DNA from: Rachicladosporium sp. CCFEE 5018
Lineage: Eukaryota; Ascomycota; Dothideomycetes; Cladosporiales; Cladosporiaceae
Length of the DNA stretch: 64,000 bases
NCBI GenBank assembly: GCA_002077045.2
Contig: KZ111170.1
Span: 100,387 to 164,386, forward strand
Reading direction: 5' to 3'
Shown: positions 33,047 to 44,811 of the stretch, piece by piece
Layout of the letters: the number at the start of each line of letters is the position of its first letter
Position numbering within the stretch: position 1 is the first letter of the stretch
The notes under the pieces: model-generated
Told to the model about the DNA's origin: nothing
Seen by the model: only the letters and a program-made list of their open reading frames with translations
Database searches by the model: none
Program-made: the position numbers and the translations under genes

Positions 33047-34256
33047 CGTACTGTCGGTGGTTAGCTCGGCCAACAAGGTTGTTTCAGTGAAGGTGTGGAA
33101 GTGGTGGAAGTGAGCGCTTGAACCCAAGAACTGCAGCTCCACGCTAGAGAACGCCACTTGCACATGAAGTTGCCAAGTTCTTGGAGGCAGCTCACGATTG
33201 CGTATGCTGGTGTCGACGACACATGAGCACCAGGGACGGAGGAAGACTTACGACGAGAAGCGTGCTTTGCAGCACAGTTGGTCGCGATGAACGACGCTGC
33301 AGATCTCAACGGTGGAGAATTCCGATGATGGTGGTGGTGATGATGATGTTGGAGTTGGGTGTTGCAGAAAAGTTGTCGGCAGGCTCCAATGTTTGGCAAA
33401 TGCGTAAAAAGGAGCGGAAGGCACAAAGGGAGCGACTTGCGAGGCAGGAACCAAACACCCAGCCGACCTCACCTCGCGGATCTGCAGCAATGCGACGCAC
33501 ATATGAGACAATGGAGACCGCGAATCGGTGGTACTTACACATGCATTCATCCCCGTGCTTTTCGACCCTTAGTAGTTCAACGGGTATCGACAACGAAGCG
33601 CGTCAAGACAATATGTGGGAGCTGGCTGCTTGCCGGAAGACATGCCCTGGAGGGACCATAATCACCATGCTTCGCATGACTACCAACACCTTCACTCTTG
33701 CCCCAGCGCATTGTAATCGTCAGTTGCTGGTACATCTTATGTTGCCCTTGACAGGAGACGTAGAGTTCGGGTCCATAGCTGTCTATCGCGTCCGAATCGA
33801 GACGCGAAGAACAAGCCGCGAGGATGTGGAAACAGAGCTTGTCGCACCTCAGACGTGATTAATTTGGTTTACAGTAAGATGATAGCAGTGATGCCATGGA
33901 CGGTGATGAGGAGCTGGGAGAGTTCATGGGAGAGTTCATCACCCCTGGCAGAGGCTCTGCGGACTGAGACGGACCGAGCACCGTGCAGGGTCCTGGCCCG
34001 CATGTCGATCGTGGGGAAAGGTTGAAGTGTGCATATGATTACTCCAATGGCTCAGATAGCTTTAGATTTAGTCGAATCAGAAAGACTCCCTTGCTGGCAG
34101 TGAAGACTTGATAGCCCTGACTTGTTGCCATGATCAACCTAGTATAGGACAGAGCACCGGGAGCATACTGCGCAAAGCGATCTGGATCCGGCGTACCAAA
34201 TCCAGGCTGCGCTGGACTTCTGCGATCGCATCTTGACTACATGATCTCCGGCAAGC
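33047..34256. other. Divergent intergenic between the helicase and SPT8
   Basis: A 225-codon plus-strand frame (33181-33858) starts with TTG, has no domain and is not called. No gene seen. Confidence 0.4.
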
Positions 34257-36444
34257 ATGGTCACATTCGACGACGATGCAGACCCTACAGCTGGCTCCGG
34301 CGAGGAGGATGAGGATGAGGATATGGACGATGTGAACGACACTCAGCAAGATGAAGATCAAGACCAAGAGCAAGACGATGACGGCGGCGGAGATGACGAT
34401 GAGGACGACGATAACGACGACAACGACAATGAAGACTATGATGATGGCGAACAGGACGAGCAGGACTCGCCTTCGCGCCGCTCGACTCACTTGCGACCAC
34501 AACAGCGTTCCGGCGAGGACCAAACGCAACCGAATCCCGCAGTCGTCTTGACTTCACCCTCGCCGCGTGCTGTACGCTCTCCGGTCAGTGGCTCGTTGGC
34601 GTCTTTTATTCCGCCTACAAGACCGGAAGCCTTCAGCGCGCAGGCTTACGACATTGTCCCCACCATGGCAGCACCACAAGGCACCTCGATCAACTGCATA
34701 GCCACTACACCGGACATGCACTGGGTGTTCAGCGGCGGCACAGATGGCTATGTGCGAATGTTCAACTGGGTAGATACAGCGAATGGCAAAGTTCCTCTCA
34801 CAGTCGCGCAGAAGCATCCTTTCGTCGACAGCGTAATGAAAGCAGGCAGTCTGGTCACGTATTGGGAGAACGAGGAGCCAGTGATGCGGACACCACCGTT
34901 AAGTGGAGATGAGAGCAAGTGGACATCGCCGGTCTACTCGCTAGCTGTGCAGCATCAGGCGGTGTGGCTGCTATCTGGACTCGAGAGTGGTGGGATCAAT
35001 CTGCAGACTTGCAGACATCAGGCTGGGACGAGGATCACGACGTTGAAGGAGCACACTAGCGCTGTGTCGACGTTAAACCTGTCGCAGGATGAAAGCTCAG
35101 TGCTGTCAGGGAGCTGGGATAAGAACATACACGACTGGGATCTCAACACTGGCAAAGTCAAGCGATCATTCAGAGGTGCGAATCAGCAGATCAGTGCGGT
35201 TGAGATTCGACCACTGAGCCATGTCTCGGTGCCAGAAATCACAGAAACCCTGCCTGATCCCGGTAATGGCACGTTCTCGAGTAACAACGACGCGCCGTTC
35301 ACAAACGGCTCAAGCAATGGCTTCGGTGGTGCAGCGATGAATGGCGGCGATGATGATGCTGCAGGCTCGCCGACTGGTAGTCTCTTCGGCGATGGCCTGG
35401 GCGAAGATCATGGATCACTATTCGGGGAGGACACGGATACTGCTCCAGGCGGGACTACTACATTCGACGACAACGACGATGAGCTTGCCCGGGCTCTTGA
35501 CCGCGAGATGAAGGCAGAACCGGGTCAGGATGCAGATGCTAACGCACCCGGGGAGGAAGACGTGGACATGACGGGCATGGGCAGCGGTGGACCCGTCCAG
35601 CCTCCCGAAACCACTGCAGCAGCAGCAATCCCCAAAGCAGACACCATCGGCACTACCCAACCTCCCGAACCCGACAGCGAGACAACCACAAACGGCGCCC
35701 ACCAACCCTCAACCTCCAAACCCTCAAGCCCTCTCCCCAATGGCCTCCCCCACTCCGACGAACCCCTCACCGCCCCTCCCACAAACGAATCCTCCGACCC
35801 CCCCATCTCAGCCGCCGACCTCCCACTCCAATCCGAATCAACCTTCCTCGACACAGCCATAGACGGCACGCTCCGGATTTGGGACCGGCGGATAGCCTCA
35901 CCCGTCGCCACCATATTGCCTTACGGTAGTACACCACCCTGGGCGACGGGCGCGTGCTGGAGTCCGGATGGGAATAGCTTCTATGTGGGGAGGAGGAATT
36001 GTGGCGTGGATGAGTATTCGATACATAACCTTGGGAGTAGGCGGAGCGAGCCGACGAGGACATTCAAGTTTCAGGCGGGGAGTGGGCCGGTCTACGCGGT
36101 GCGGGCTATGCCTAATAAGCGGCATCTAGTCTGGTATGGTCTTGTCTCTTCTGATCCGAATGGTGATCTTCGTGTGCTTTTGCTGACGCTCCATCTCCAG
36201 CGCCTCCAACGACATCCTCCGCATCTACGACCTCTCTCAATCGGAGTCCGCTCGACATCGCACTGTGCCCTTCACGATTGTGCCTGGCCATCGAGGCGGC
36301 AATATCAGCAGCATCTTCGTTGATCCGAGGTGTAAGTTCATGCTCTCTGCGGCTGGAAATCGGGGCTGGGAGGGCGGTGGGACGGAGGTGCTGTTAGGGT
36401 ATGAGATTGGCGTACAGGACGAGGCAGGAATTTGGCATCGATGA
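34257..36444 (+). CDS. SPT8: SAGA complex subunit Spt8 (WD40)
   Basis: WD40 protein of SAGA that in yeast contacts TBP. Exon 1 is 34257-36133, exon 2 36201-36444 (GTATGG donor, CTCCAG acceptor), 706 aa. The N-terminus is strongly acidic (Asp/Glu/Gln runs, residues about 4-75). The WD repeats begin near SINCIATTPDMHWVFSGGTDGYVRMFNW; others include TLNLSQDESSVLSGSWDKNIHDWDL and FLDTAIDGTLRIWDRR. A disordered insert of roughly 200 residues separates the middle repeats. Exon 2 supplies FTIVPGHRGGNISSIFVDP and AGNRGWEG, which I recognise from the Spt8 C-terminus. It stands divergent to the helicase gene. Confidence 0.92.
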
Positions 36445-39400
36445 GAGACTGAATTTCGAAGGACATCTAGTGGTCTTGAACGAGGGTGGATTGAGGGCGC
36501 TATCTGGCGTTGCGAGGATATGGAACGCATGTGCGCATTGCTTTGCTGATACCCATGAATCTTGCGCAGCATTTGCTGAGCAAAGCGGATAGACTATGTA
36601 TGATGTACTACAGACTCTACAGCAGTCGAGCGCTTGCGCTCTGAACACTTCGTTTCCTGGCACCGACCAGCATTGAGCAATCTCTACAGCTCAAAAGCTG
36701 GACAGGTCGCTCCAGCTTTCCTGAGCTCCCTTGCATTAGAGTCTCGAGACATGCGTCCGATGTCGACCCGCTAGCCCCGGCCTGGCATGGATCATAATAT
36801 TCCATGCGCTCACTGGTGATAGCGAACAGGGCCAGAGCGTCAGAATGCCGAAATATCAAGTCATGCGATACCGCGACACCTTTTGCATAGTTATGCGCTG
36901 GGGACTAATTCTAACGATATATCGCATACGCTCCACCACGCTACAAAATCCTCACCAACTCAAAAGTTCGGCATGATGCAAGGATACGTTGTTACGAAGT
37001 TGGGCAATCGTCTTGTCGTGCACTGGCCTTGCATATCTTCATAATCGCCGGTCTGATTGGCGCGGCAAGATATTGGCTTACGTCCGATATTGATGCAAGT
37101 CGCGATCCGCCATCGTTCTCTAGACGGACCCCCTGATCGCTGCTGAAGCGAGCGTTGCACGACTTACGCCAAAGAATCTTTGATCGACAGGTTTTTCCGC
37201 TGGCCATTGTTAGCGGACACCCACCAAGAGATCGATCACTGCCCGGGCAGGTCTCTGCCGAGGTTGTGTGATCAGCAGCTGCTTGTTGGTCATCTATCAA
37301 CCGTGATAGCGGCGCTGAGTCTGCTGACGGTGTCCTTCCCAGACCGATCCGGACGAAACTCAGGATTGCCGCCGCTCTTGTGAACGAAGCTACACCCAGG
37401 GCGTCGCGGGGAGCTGGACCGGACGCCACGATCATGCAGCCAGCTGGAGCCAAGCCTGACTGATAGCGGTGGTGCTAACGGATCAATGTGGACTTGTAAC
37501 GCCTGATGAATGGAGTCTTCGCCGAGGAAACGAGTGAGCTGCAAGTCTACGTTCTCGTGACGCCAGTCGATAGAGACTTGGGGATGCTGCAGTCACGCAC
37601 GGCGCCGATGCGCATGATAGGCTGCAGAAGACGATCAGGAGGTTGAACGCCAAAGCGCGATGATGTGCATGTTGCGACCAGGTAAGTCGTTGCGAGTGCC
37701 GGAGCGGGAGGCGTGTGGGGGATGCGCTGTCATGATCCTCGACTGGGGGTGATCTTCGACTGAATGACAAGCCGTGTCGGTGCAGGCGCCTCGGGTTTGG
37801 CGCCGATAGACGCAGGTCCCGATGCCATGATTCTCGATACAACTGAAGAACGTCAACAAGAATTTGAAGATGGCGAGATCCAAGCAGCAAGTTCTGCTCA
37901 CGGATCAGCTTAACAGCCTCGCATCCATACGCCGAAGTACTACCGTTGACACAAGCAACTAATATGCACAGCAATCTCACTATAGGGATCCGGATGATCT
38001 CGATTTCGATCTCGAGTATTGTATGACAAGTCGACGCGAGCGCACGGAATGCAAGCACCCGTTCAGGCAGATTCACAAGTCCCATTCTCAAACCGATTTC
38101 CATCCTCATTTACGCGCATCCGGACGCGGTCCATGTGCGGCAGGCGTGGAGTGAGCGTGGAGAGAGCGTGACGTCGCGCAGGCACCGGTGGCAGGGGTCT
38201 TGTGATGTTGAGGGTTGCACAGGTCTGCACCAGGCGCAGCAGAACAGCCATTTTGGCGTCGTGGGTCTGGCATTCCCACCCATTTGGACTTCGCCAGCAG
38301 TAGTCGTCAGAGTGCAGCTTAGTTGGCATTATTAGGTCCTGCAGGGCAATGGATTGTGTCTTCCAGACGCGCTTGGAGGGGGTCAAACTCCATCGGCTGC
38401 GGCGCTATGGTGGCTTGCAGCCATCGGCCAGCAGTGCAATGCCACGACCAAATTTGCAACAAGATCGCAAGATTAGCGATCCTCCACACATCTGGATATA
38501 GTGTTTGCAGTTTGGGTACGTCAGCACTTCGATCAAGTCTACGCGAGGCCAGCAAAGTACTGCTCGGCTTTACATCATGATCACTGCACTCTCGATTGCC
38601 ATCTCGAAGGCGGTCGTGCATCTGTGACCGGGTTCCTCGGCGGAATGATGCAGCGAAGTCCGTTCGAGTACCCATTACCCGGCGCAAGTATTTCAAACAA
38701 TCCCAGCGCCAAACAACGATTGCGATGTCGTGCAGCAACAGCCACCAGATCTTGGTACCCAAATGGGCGAACCGAGATGAAGAGGTTTATCAATCGGGAC
38801 AACTGCGGGTTCCGAATGTGACAGCTCGCACGATATGGCGCAGCGCATCCATCTACGCGGAACAGGGCAATAGTCCCGCCAAGGGTGTCAGATACGCGGT
38901 GTTGTGGAGTAATAGATGAGATGATTGGAGTAGAGGTGAGCCCTTGTTGCTCCAGGCTTGTCGCCGAGGCCCAGAGCTCAAGCCTAGCGACATCTCGTGC
39001 TACTGGCTGTCACGCCATGAGTCGAATGATCCTATCAAGCGCCCTTGAGTATGATCACCGGAAGAGGTGGAGTGTGTTCTGAAGGAGGCAGTCCCAATAT
39101 TTCAAATAGAGTTGTTTTCCCTGCCGATCCCGAACCACCGGAGACTCTCGGAGATCTCGGAGAGCACACAGGCTCGAGAAGGCGCGGCCCGACCGCTCGG
39201 GTCTAGCCCCAATCCTTGTCCTCACGCATTAGTGCAATGCGACACTCGACATGGGGCCCATAGCCTGAGATGGCCAGCAACGATACTGAAAGGATGGAAG
39301 GCAGAGCACGATACTACATGTTGACCGAAGAATCGCGTCTCGATTCGCAAGATGAAGGAGTACTTCGCTCAGCTTCGTCCAATTTCTCTGCACACACGGG

Positions 39401-40216
39401 CAGATCGAGACACCGACATACTGGATCGGCTGCTGTCAAGCGAGCGATCATCCAAGATCCCTGGGATCACTAGCTCATCCACATCGGCGGGTCGCATACG
39501 CGATCTGCTTGAGACATTGAATTGTGACCTCGACCAATGACGAGCTCAAGCATGCTGTGTAGATTGCAGTGCTTCCTCGAAATCGCTCCTGTGCACGCGC
39601 GACGTATGCAGCTGTCTACTGAAGTGTCTCGTAAAGGCGAGACCCGCAGGCCTAGGAGCCGTTGCCCCGGGACGGATGTCGTTCCCCTACGCCAGTGGAC
39701 GGCTTGGAAGTCAACATCTGCGCCTACTGATGCTCGCAGTCGCACTTGGTGGCTTCAGCCCCCAGCATTGCGCAACCCGGTCGAGGGAAAATGCGTCACC
39801 TTGGTATCATCTCCCCAGAGCTAAATTCAGCAGTGAGGTGTAGTCTCCAGATCGAGGCTCTCCAGGACATGTGAGCGACGTACTAATAGGCTGCGATAAT
39901 CCTCCCGGCTCAGCATACGACCCGCAACCTTCTTCGAATTCAATCTGTTGCATCGATTGCTTCGTGCGGATCCCAGCAACGCCACAAAGATTGACATCAA
40001 TCGCTTTTGCCTGTTCCTGTCAGCTTTGTTGCGGTGTGAGTGCACACGTCCTGCTGTACCTCTGCTTTGCAGACGCAGTCTACCCACTTTGAAACGCTCC
40101 TGACTGTCGTAGTAGACATTGCTTGGTTGCTTCCTTGCTTTGATCTCGTTGGGTACCGACTACACCCCTTGTACGACCATATCAATAGCCAACGAACTTT
40201 CTGCGCGACCCTCGCT
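36445..40216. other. Gene-poor 3.8 kb region
   Basis: No supported gene. The longest frame is 37483-38109 (minus, 208 codons from an ATG), Arg/Ser/Leu-rich with no domain. No transposon protein, terminal repeats or RNA gene recognised. Confidence 0.4.
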
Positions 40217-40945
40217 ATGCCTGTCGAAGGAGGTCGTCGATCATACCTTCGAGACAGCAACGGACCACGTGCTGTAGACGAACGAGAGACTCGTACGAGC
40301 AGTCGGCGACACCATAAAGAGACCCCTTCCGATGAACGTGAGCCGAAGCGAACCAAACGCAGCTCAAACACCAAAACATCGAAGTCGGAGACCAGTCATC
40401 GACGGAAATTATCTGGACTACAAGCAAGCGGAAAGCCCAGCGTCCGCCCGTCGTTCGAGCTCGACATCATTGGCCAGCCATGCAAGACTATACCACTCGG
40501 CGCTGATGTCGAAGCCTCTATCATGGTCAGCCTTCGATTCCCGTCAGCGGACAAGCCGATCAGCGCCGCCAATATCGACAGCAGTCGACTCTTTGCCGTG
40601 TCATCACTCATAACAGAGACCAGGAGTGGTGAACGAGTACCGGTGGAACCCGGTGTCATGACTGGCCAAAAGCTCTTCGACTCGGTTCACCCTCTACCAG
40701 AGCAGTACGCTGCATCGCTCGAATGTAGCCAGCCTTGTCGACTCTCGCTGGGCTACTGTACCTTCTCTGGTCTCCTCATCCGGCAGTCAGGCATGTACAG
40801 GATACGCACCGCTCTAATTCAGATGCCCGGAGAAGGCTCTACTGCACCGGGTGCGACAACAATACTCACCGTCGACAGCGATGTGATCAAGGTTGAGCGG
40901 AGGTCTGTTCAGCCTTCGAGAGGGTACGGGCGTGTACACATTTGA
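40217..40945 (+). CDS. Velvet-domain protein, divergent
   Basis: Velvet proteins are NF-kB-like DNA-binding regulators of development and secondary metabolism that act as dimers in the nucleus. Single exon, 242 aa, from ATG 40217 (MPVEGGRRSYLRDSNG). The N-terminal 70 residues are basic, with a possible nuclear signal (EPKRTKRSSNTK). The velvet core runs from about residue 75: RPSFELDIIGQPCKTIPLG, later CRLSLGYCTFSGLLIRQSGMYRIRTALIQM, which corresponds to the GxFxFPDLSVRxEGxYRLxF block, and TILTVDSDVIKVERR at the end. The usual PPPIVQL segment is not visible; VEASIMVSLRF stands there. Which velvet class (VosA, VelB, VelC) it belongs to is unclear. Confidence 0.7.
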   Translation: MPVEGGRRSYLRDSNGPRAVDERETRTSSRRHHKETPSDEREPKRTKRSSNTKTSKSETSHRRKLSGLQASGKPSVRPSFELDIIGQPCKTIPLGADVEASIMVSLRFPSADKPISAANIDSSRLFAVSSLITETRSGERVPVEPGVMTGQKLFDSVHPLPEQYAASLECSQPCRLSLGYCTFSGLLIRQSGMYRIRTALIQMPGEGSTAPGATTILTVDSDVIKVERRSVQPSRGYGRVHI

Positions 40946-41731
40946 GCTTGCGTAAAGCGCTGCTACGATTTTCGGTTCGTGAAGTCACTGTCGATAGTGC
41001 ATCTGACAGGACAGGGCGGCGTTATGGGACTGACGGCTGGGTGGACACATGTATTGCTGTTGTCGGCATTCATTGGCGTTGGACGGAACGGACTGGTGTG
41101 GCTATCAGTGCCTATTGACAAACCAGATATAGATGTCGGTCTTGTAACAACACACCTCACCTGAGTGCGTACGACCTTGTCAAGTGCCTGTTCCCACTCT
41201 CCGAGGGCCGGTATCTAGACGTGCGGAACTTTACCTGTCCTTCGGCCAGAGTCCCTGATGATGGCTTGTGGCGATTGGCACTTACCAATCTGCTTCACAG
41301 TGGCTCAGAATGGACGTCTGGACTGGCAGTAACTGTATGGTGCTGTGTACATGTGCTCGTAGAGGCAATGTGCAAAGGGCCTGCATCAAGGCGGCGGCGC
41401 AGCTGATCGCTAATACCACCGTGTCGACCAACCCTCATAGACCAGAGCTCAAAAGGGTTGGAGAGGCAGTGACTTACTCATGTCCCATCGACAGCGCTCG
41501 AGTTCAACGCGACTTGCTATCAGCGATAAGGTACGCCGACTTTGGTACTGTCATTTCCACTCCTGTTCAAGTTTTCGTGGCGTATCTCTTGTAAATGCTA
41601 CAACCACACACACATACTCGAGAGGATACCGCCCGGGCTCTGGAAGTGCGTTTGTTACAATCCCGTTGTATGGACAGTGGAAATTGTCGATATCTGTCAA
41701 ACCTGGTTCTCAGCAAGCCTCACCCAGCGAA
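40946..41731. other. Intergenic
   Basis: No coding frame with recognisable content on either strand. Confidence 0.4.
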
Positions 41732-42351
41732 ATGCCCGACAACATCTCCCTCCGCGACGCCACCATCGATGATGCACCGGCCATAGCAGCCATCTACAAT
41801 CACTATGTTCGCGAAAGTCTAGCAACACTAGCAGAAGATGCAATGCCAGACACTCCGATGCAGCAACGTGTACAGACGCTCCGTGCTGCAAAGCTTCCAT
41901 TCCTGGTCGCAGTTGACCAGATGCAGATCGGCATAGCAGGCTACGCCTACGCCTCTCCGGTTCGCCTTCCTATCGCATGCTGTCATGAAGATCGCATGCT
42001 GCCATGAAGCCACGTACTGATGCATAACACCCACAGTACTCTGATCGGTCGGGCTATGCTCCGACGCTGGAATGCTCAATCTACCTCCACCCGGATCACT
42101 GCTCGAAGGGCATCGGCCGCCAGCTCATGGACCCACTCATCTCGGCTCTCGTCAGCACTACGACAAAGACCCAAGTTCTGGCCAAGATGTCCATTCTACC
42201 TGATCAGAGTCCCGAATCTCTACCAACCTGCAGACTTCACGCAAGCATGGGCTTCCGAAAAGTTGGTAGGCTGGACAGAGTAGGCTTCAAGCTCGGAAAA
42301 TGGGTGGACGTCGTGATGTTCCAGCTAGATCTGGAGGCGCTGAGAAAGTGA
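41732..42351 (+). CDS. GNAT N-acetyltransferase, phosphinothricin acetyltransferase-like
   Basis: Transfers acetyl from acetyl-CoA to an amine; the substrate is unknown. Exon 1 is 41732-41959, exon 2 42037-42351, 180 aa. The N-terminus ISLRDATIDDAPAIAAIYNHYV is typical of the PAT/MddA-like group, as is GYAYASP at the end of exon 1. Exon 2 holds ECSIYLHPDHCSKGIGRQLM, the acetyl-CoA loop (usual R/Q-x-x-G-x-G/A, here KGIGRQ), and the C-terminal SMGFRKVGRL. The intron donor GTTCGC is non-consensus but the join keeps phase and family alignment. The intron carries a tandem 19-bp duplication. Confidence 0.82.
41972..42009 (+). repeat. 19-bp tandem duplication inside the GNAT intron
   Basis: ATCGCATGCTGTCATGAAG (41972-41990) is followed directly by ATCGCATGCTGCCATGAAG (41991-42009), one mismatch. 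It occupies half of the 77-nt intron. Confidence 0.9.
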
Positions 42352-43751
42352 GCTGAGAGCTCGCCTAAACTTCAGCCTTGTGCAGCTGCGGCGTGGGCTA
42401 GACTTTCGGGGCGCTGTGAGAGTTATCGGTACTTCGTGACTCCCGAGGAGTCCAGGCGACGCGGCGTGCGCGTGTCAGATGATGATCAGATGGTTAGGAG
42501 AGAGCTCCGTGGTGGGCTGCTCACAGCCTTCACGTGGCGGTTAGCTCGTGCACGCTCGTGGAAGAAGCTTACTGTTGGAGGTTCCCTAGCGAAAGTCTAG
42601 ATCACGGAGTAGATCTGGCGAATGCGTGACGAGCAGTGACTGGTCGATTGTTGATGTAAGAAGAGACTTCGTATCCTGGACGCGCCGGCTTCGGACAGCC
42701 CCATGCACGCCTGATCACCAGCAGTACAGACTTTCTGCTCAATCTCACCTGCAGAACGTGTCGTGTGCTGAGAATCCTGGCAAAGATCCGCCCCTTCAGA
42801 TCAAAGCAGGACGCATTGCATAGACCAATAGCACGAACACTCCTGCCCTTTGGTGTTGCGAGTCCTGGTCCAAAGGTGCACGCAATGCTACCCACAGTGA
42901 TGGCGCCCTGCAGAACTTGAAACAGAGCTTCGCTGCAGTCAGCACAACCAGATCCACCGACCTGCGTCGTTGAAGGGGCGGTGCCACATCTCACAAGTGC
43001 TTACCGAAACACCGTCCAACTATCTGACGCTGTAGCTCATCGTCACGTTCTACGGCTGTAGTTTGCGGTATCAGAGATGCTGTGGCCGATATGTGAGTGA
43101 GAGGATGCGCGGGTGCAGGTCCGATGCAGGGTGAGACAGCCAGGTTGGTGGGTTCATGTTGTGTTAGGGGATGAGGTCTGGGTCGTCGTGCTCCAGACGC
43201 CGTGTCGCTCGTGCGTTCTGGAACGTAAAGATAGGACTTTTACACATGATGGAAGTGCCATTGCGACCGTTGTTACATGAAGGACGAAGTGCCCCATCGC
43301 ATACTAGCCTCTTCACGATCAATGAAGGGCCCCCAAATTCGCTCTGCAGTACATTGCAGCGAGTCAACTTTTCTTGCCTTTCCTGGCATAGCGGCCCTTG
43401 TTCCCGTCATGTCATCATATCAATCGTTCCGCCCCCATTGTAATGCTGGCGCACCATAACCTAATGACGCAACTCCAATCCTTCGATGCAGACACTGCCT
43501 GCGTTTATCCTGGGGCCAAGCCATGATGATCCTTGTGCGCGAGAGGTTGGCGAGCCGCTGTTGAGCAATGACTGCATGAGCCCGACGGAGTAGTACTGAG
43601 GTGTCCTCCATAGCGGCTGTGGCGTCACTCTTCGCATCGCGTGATGATTCGTCCTGCGAGTCACTGATGCAAAGGGGGAACGTCTTTGTGGTAGGGTCAG
43701 GCCCCGCCAGTAGTGTAGTATCAAGGCCTCTTCAGGCCAGGCTCCCCTCGT
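42352..43751. other. Intergenic
   Basis: Short ORFs without recognisable domains; no RNA gene seen. Confidence 0.4.
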
Positions 43752-44811
43752 TCAGTACACTGGGATGCCTCTCTCAACCTTGAAAAGCTCGATGGCCAAG
43801 CTGGGCGTTGACTTGATCACCTCGAACACATCCGACGTTGTGGCAAGCGCAGGGTGACTCCTGAAAGCCTGCAGGACCACATCTCGTAGCCCGCGATCGG
43901 AGTCGATGGTAGAGCAGTAGACCTCCTCAATCGCGTCGGCGAATTCAGAGGAATCGTAGAAGCATGCCATGGCGATCTCGAACTTTTGTTGTGCAAGGTG
44001 TTTCAGTGAGGGAATGTCGAACTTCTCGGCTAGTGCGTAGACGCGGGTATGCAGAAGCAGGTAGGAGTCCTCTTCGCCAATGCCTTCACCTTCCTCGTCA
44101 CCGTAGCACTCGTACTCGCACTCTTCTTCCATCTCAAGGGGCGGGGTTTGTTGACCGACGAATGAGACTGACGTGCGAGGCGATCGTGTCCGCTTGCCTT
44201 TGCTGAAGTAAGATGTCTCGCTGGAAGAGATGGTGGAATCCGGTGTCTCGGGTGGAGACAGGGGAAGCTCAGGCTTGGGTGCGCAGTAGCCCGCCATGGA
44301 CAGTAGCGGGTCTTCGATCTGACTAAGGTCGAACTTCTTCGGTAGCTGTCGGCGAGCATTCGACAATGCCCGGTGTCGGAAGACGGCTGCGGCTGGTTGT
44401 ACGGGCCCGTTGCAGTAGTCGAGGTGGTAGAAGACTGCTATGGTCAGTACATGATCGATCGATCGATCGCACGACGTAGTGACATACAGTTGATCATCTG
44501 CTCCACGGCCTCCTCGTCCTCATCGCTTAAGTCGACGACACCGGTGCCGGCTTCACGGAATGTGCCACTGCATGCACCGTCGAAGAACCCGCTCCGCGAG
44601 CACACAATAGCCTTGTGAACAGCCCATGATCGGTAGTTGCAGTTGATTGTCAAGTCCGAGTATTTACCACCAAGATGAAGTCTGGATCGTGCGTTAGTGC
44701 CACCCATGGTAATGCGACGACGATGCGCGCTTGACAATGAGACTGTACTGACGTTGCCAAAGCGCTCATCAACTCATTGCGGGGATCGTACTGCGTTGTG
44801 CAGGATGCCAT
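43752..44811 (-). CDS. BTB/POZ domain protein
   Basis: Fungal BTB protein of the group whose members have a BTB fold near the N-terminus and a helical C-terminus; function unknown, possibly a Cul3-type adaptor or scaffold. Exons: 44811-44753, 44681-44488, 44434-43752, 311 aa. The start MASCTTQYDPRNELMSALAT joins in phase to LHLGGKYSDLTI, the classic BTB start, followed by WAVHKAIVCSRSGFFDGACSG. The intron 1 acceptor has a CACTAAC branch point. Exon 3 begins FFYHLDYC, continues with a disordered acidic part, then YALAEKFDIPSLKHLAQQKFE, the conserved helix after the BTB. The first donor is GTCAGT. Intron 2 contains four GATC units (44453-44468). Confidence 0.88.

Noticed and set aside
33181..33858. 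225-codon plus-strand frame
   Set aside because: Starts with TTG, overlaps the helicase 5' region and shows no domain.
37483..38109. 208-codon minus-strand frame in the gene-poor region
   Set aside because: Arg/Ser/Leu-rich with no domain or splice structure; chance frames of this size occur in GC-balanced DNA.
41972..42009. Two-unit repeat considered as a CRISPR-like or regulatory array
   Set aside because: Only two units without spacers, inside an intron of a eukaryotic gene.
44453..44468. Four GATC units in a BTB intron considered as a functional element
   Set aside because: A short simple repeat inside an intron; slippage explains it.
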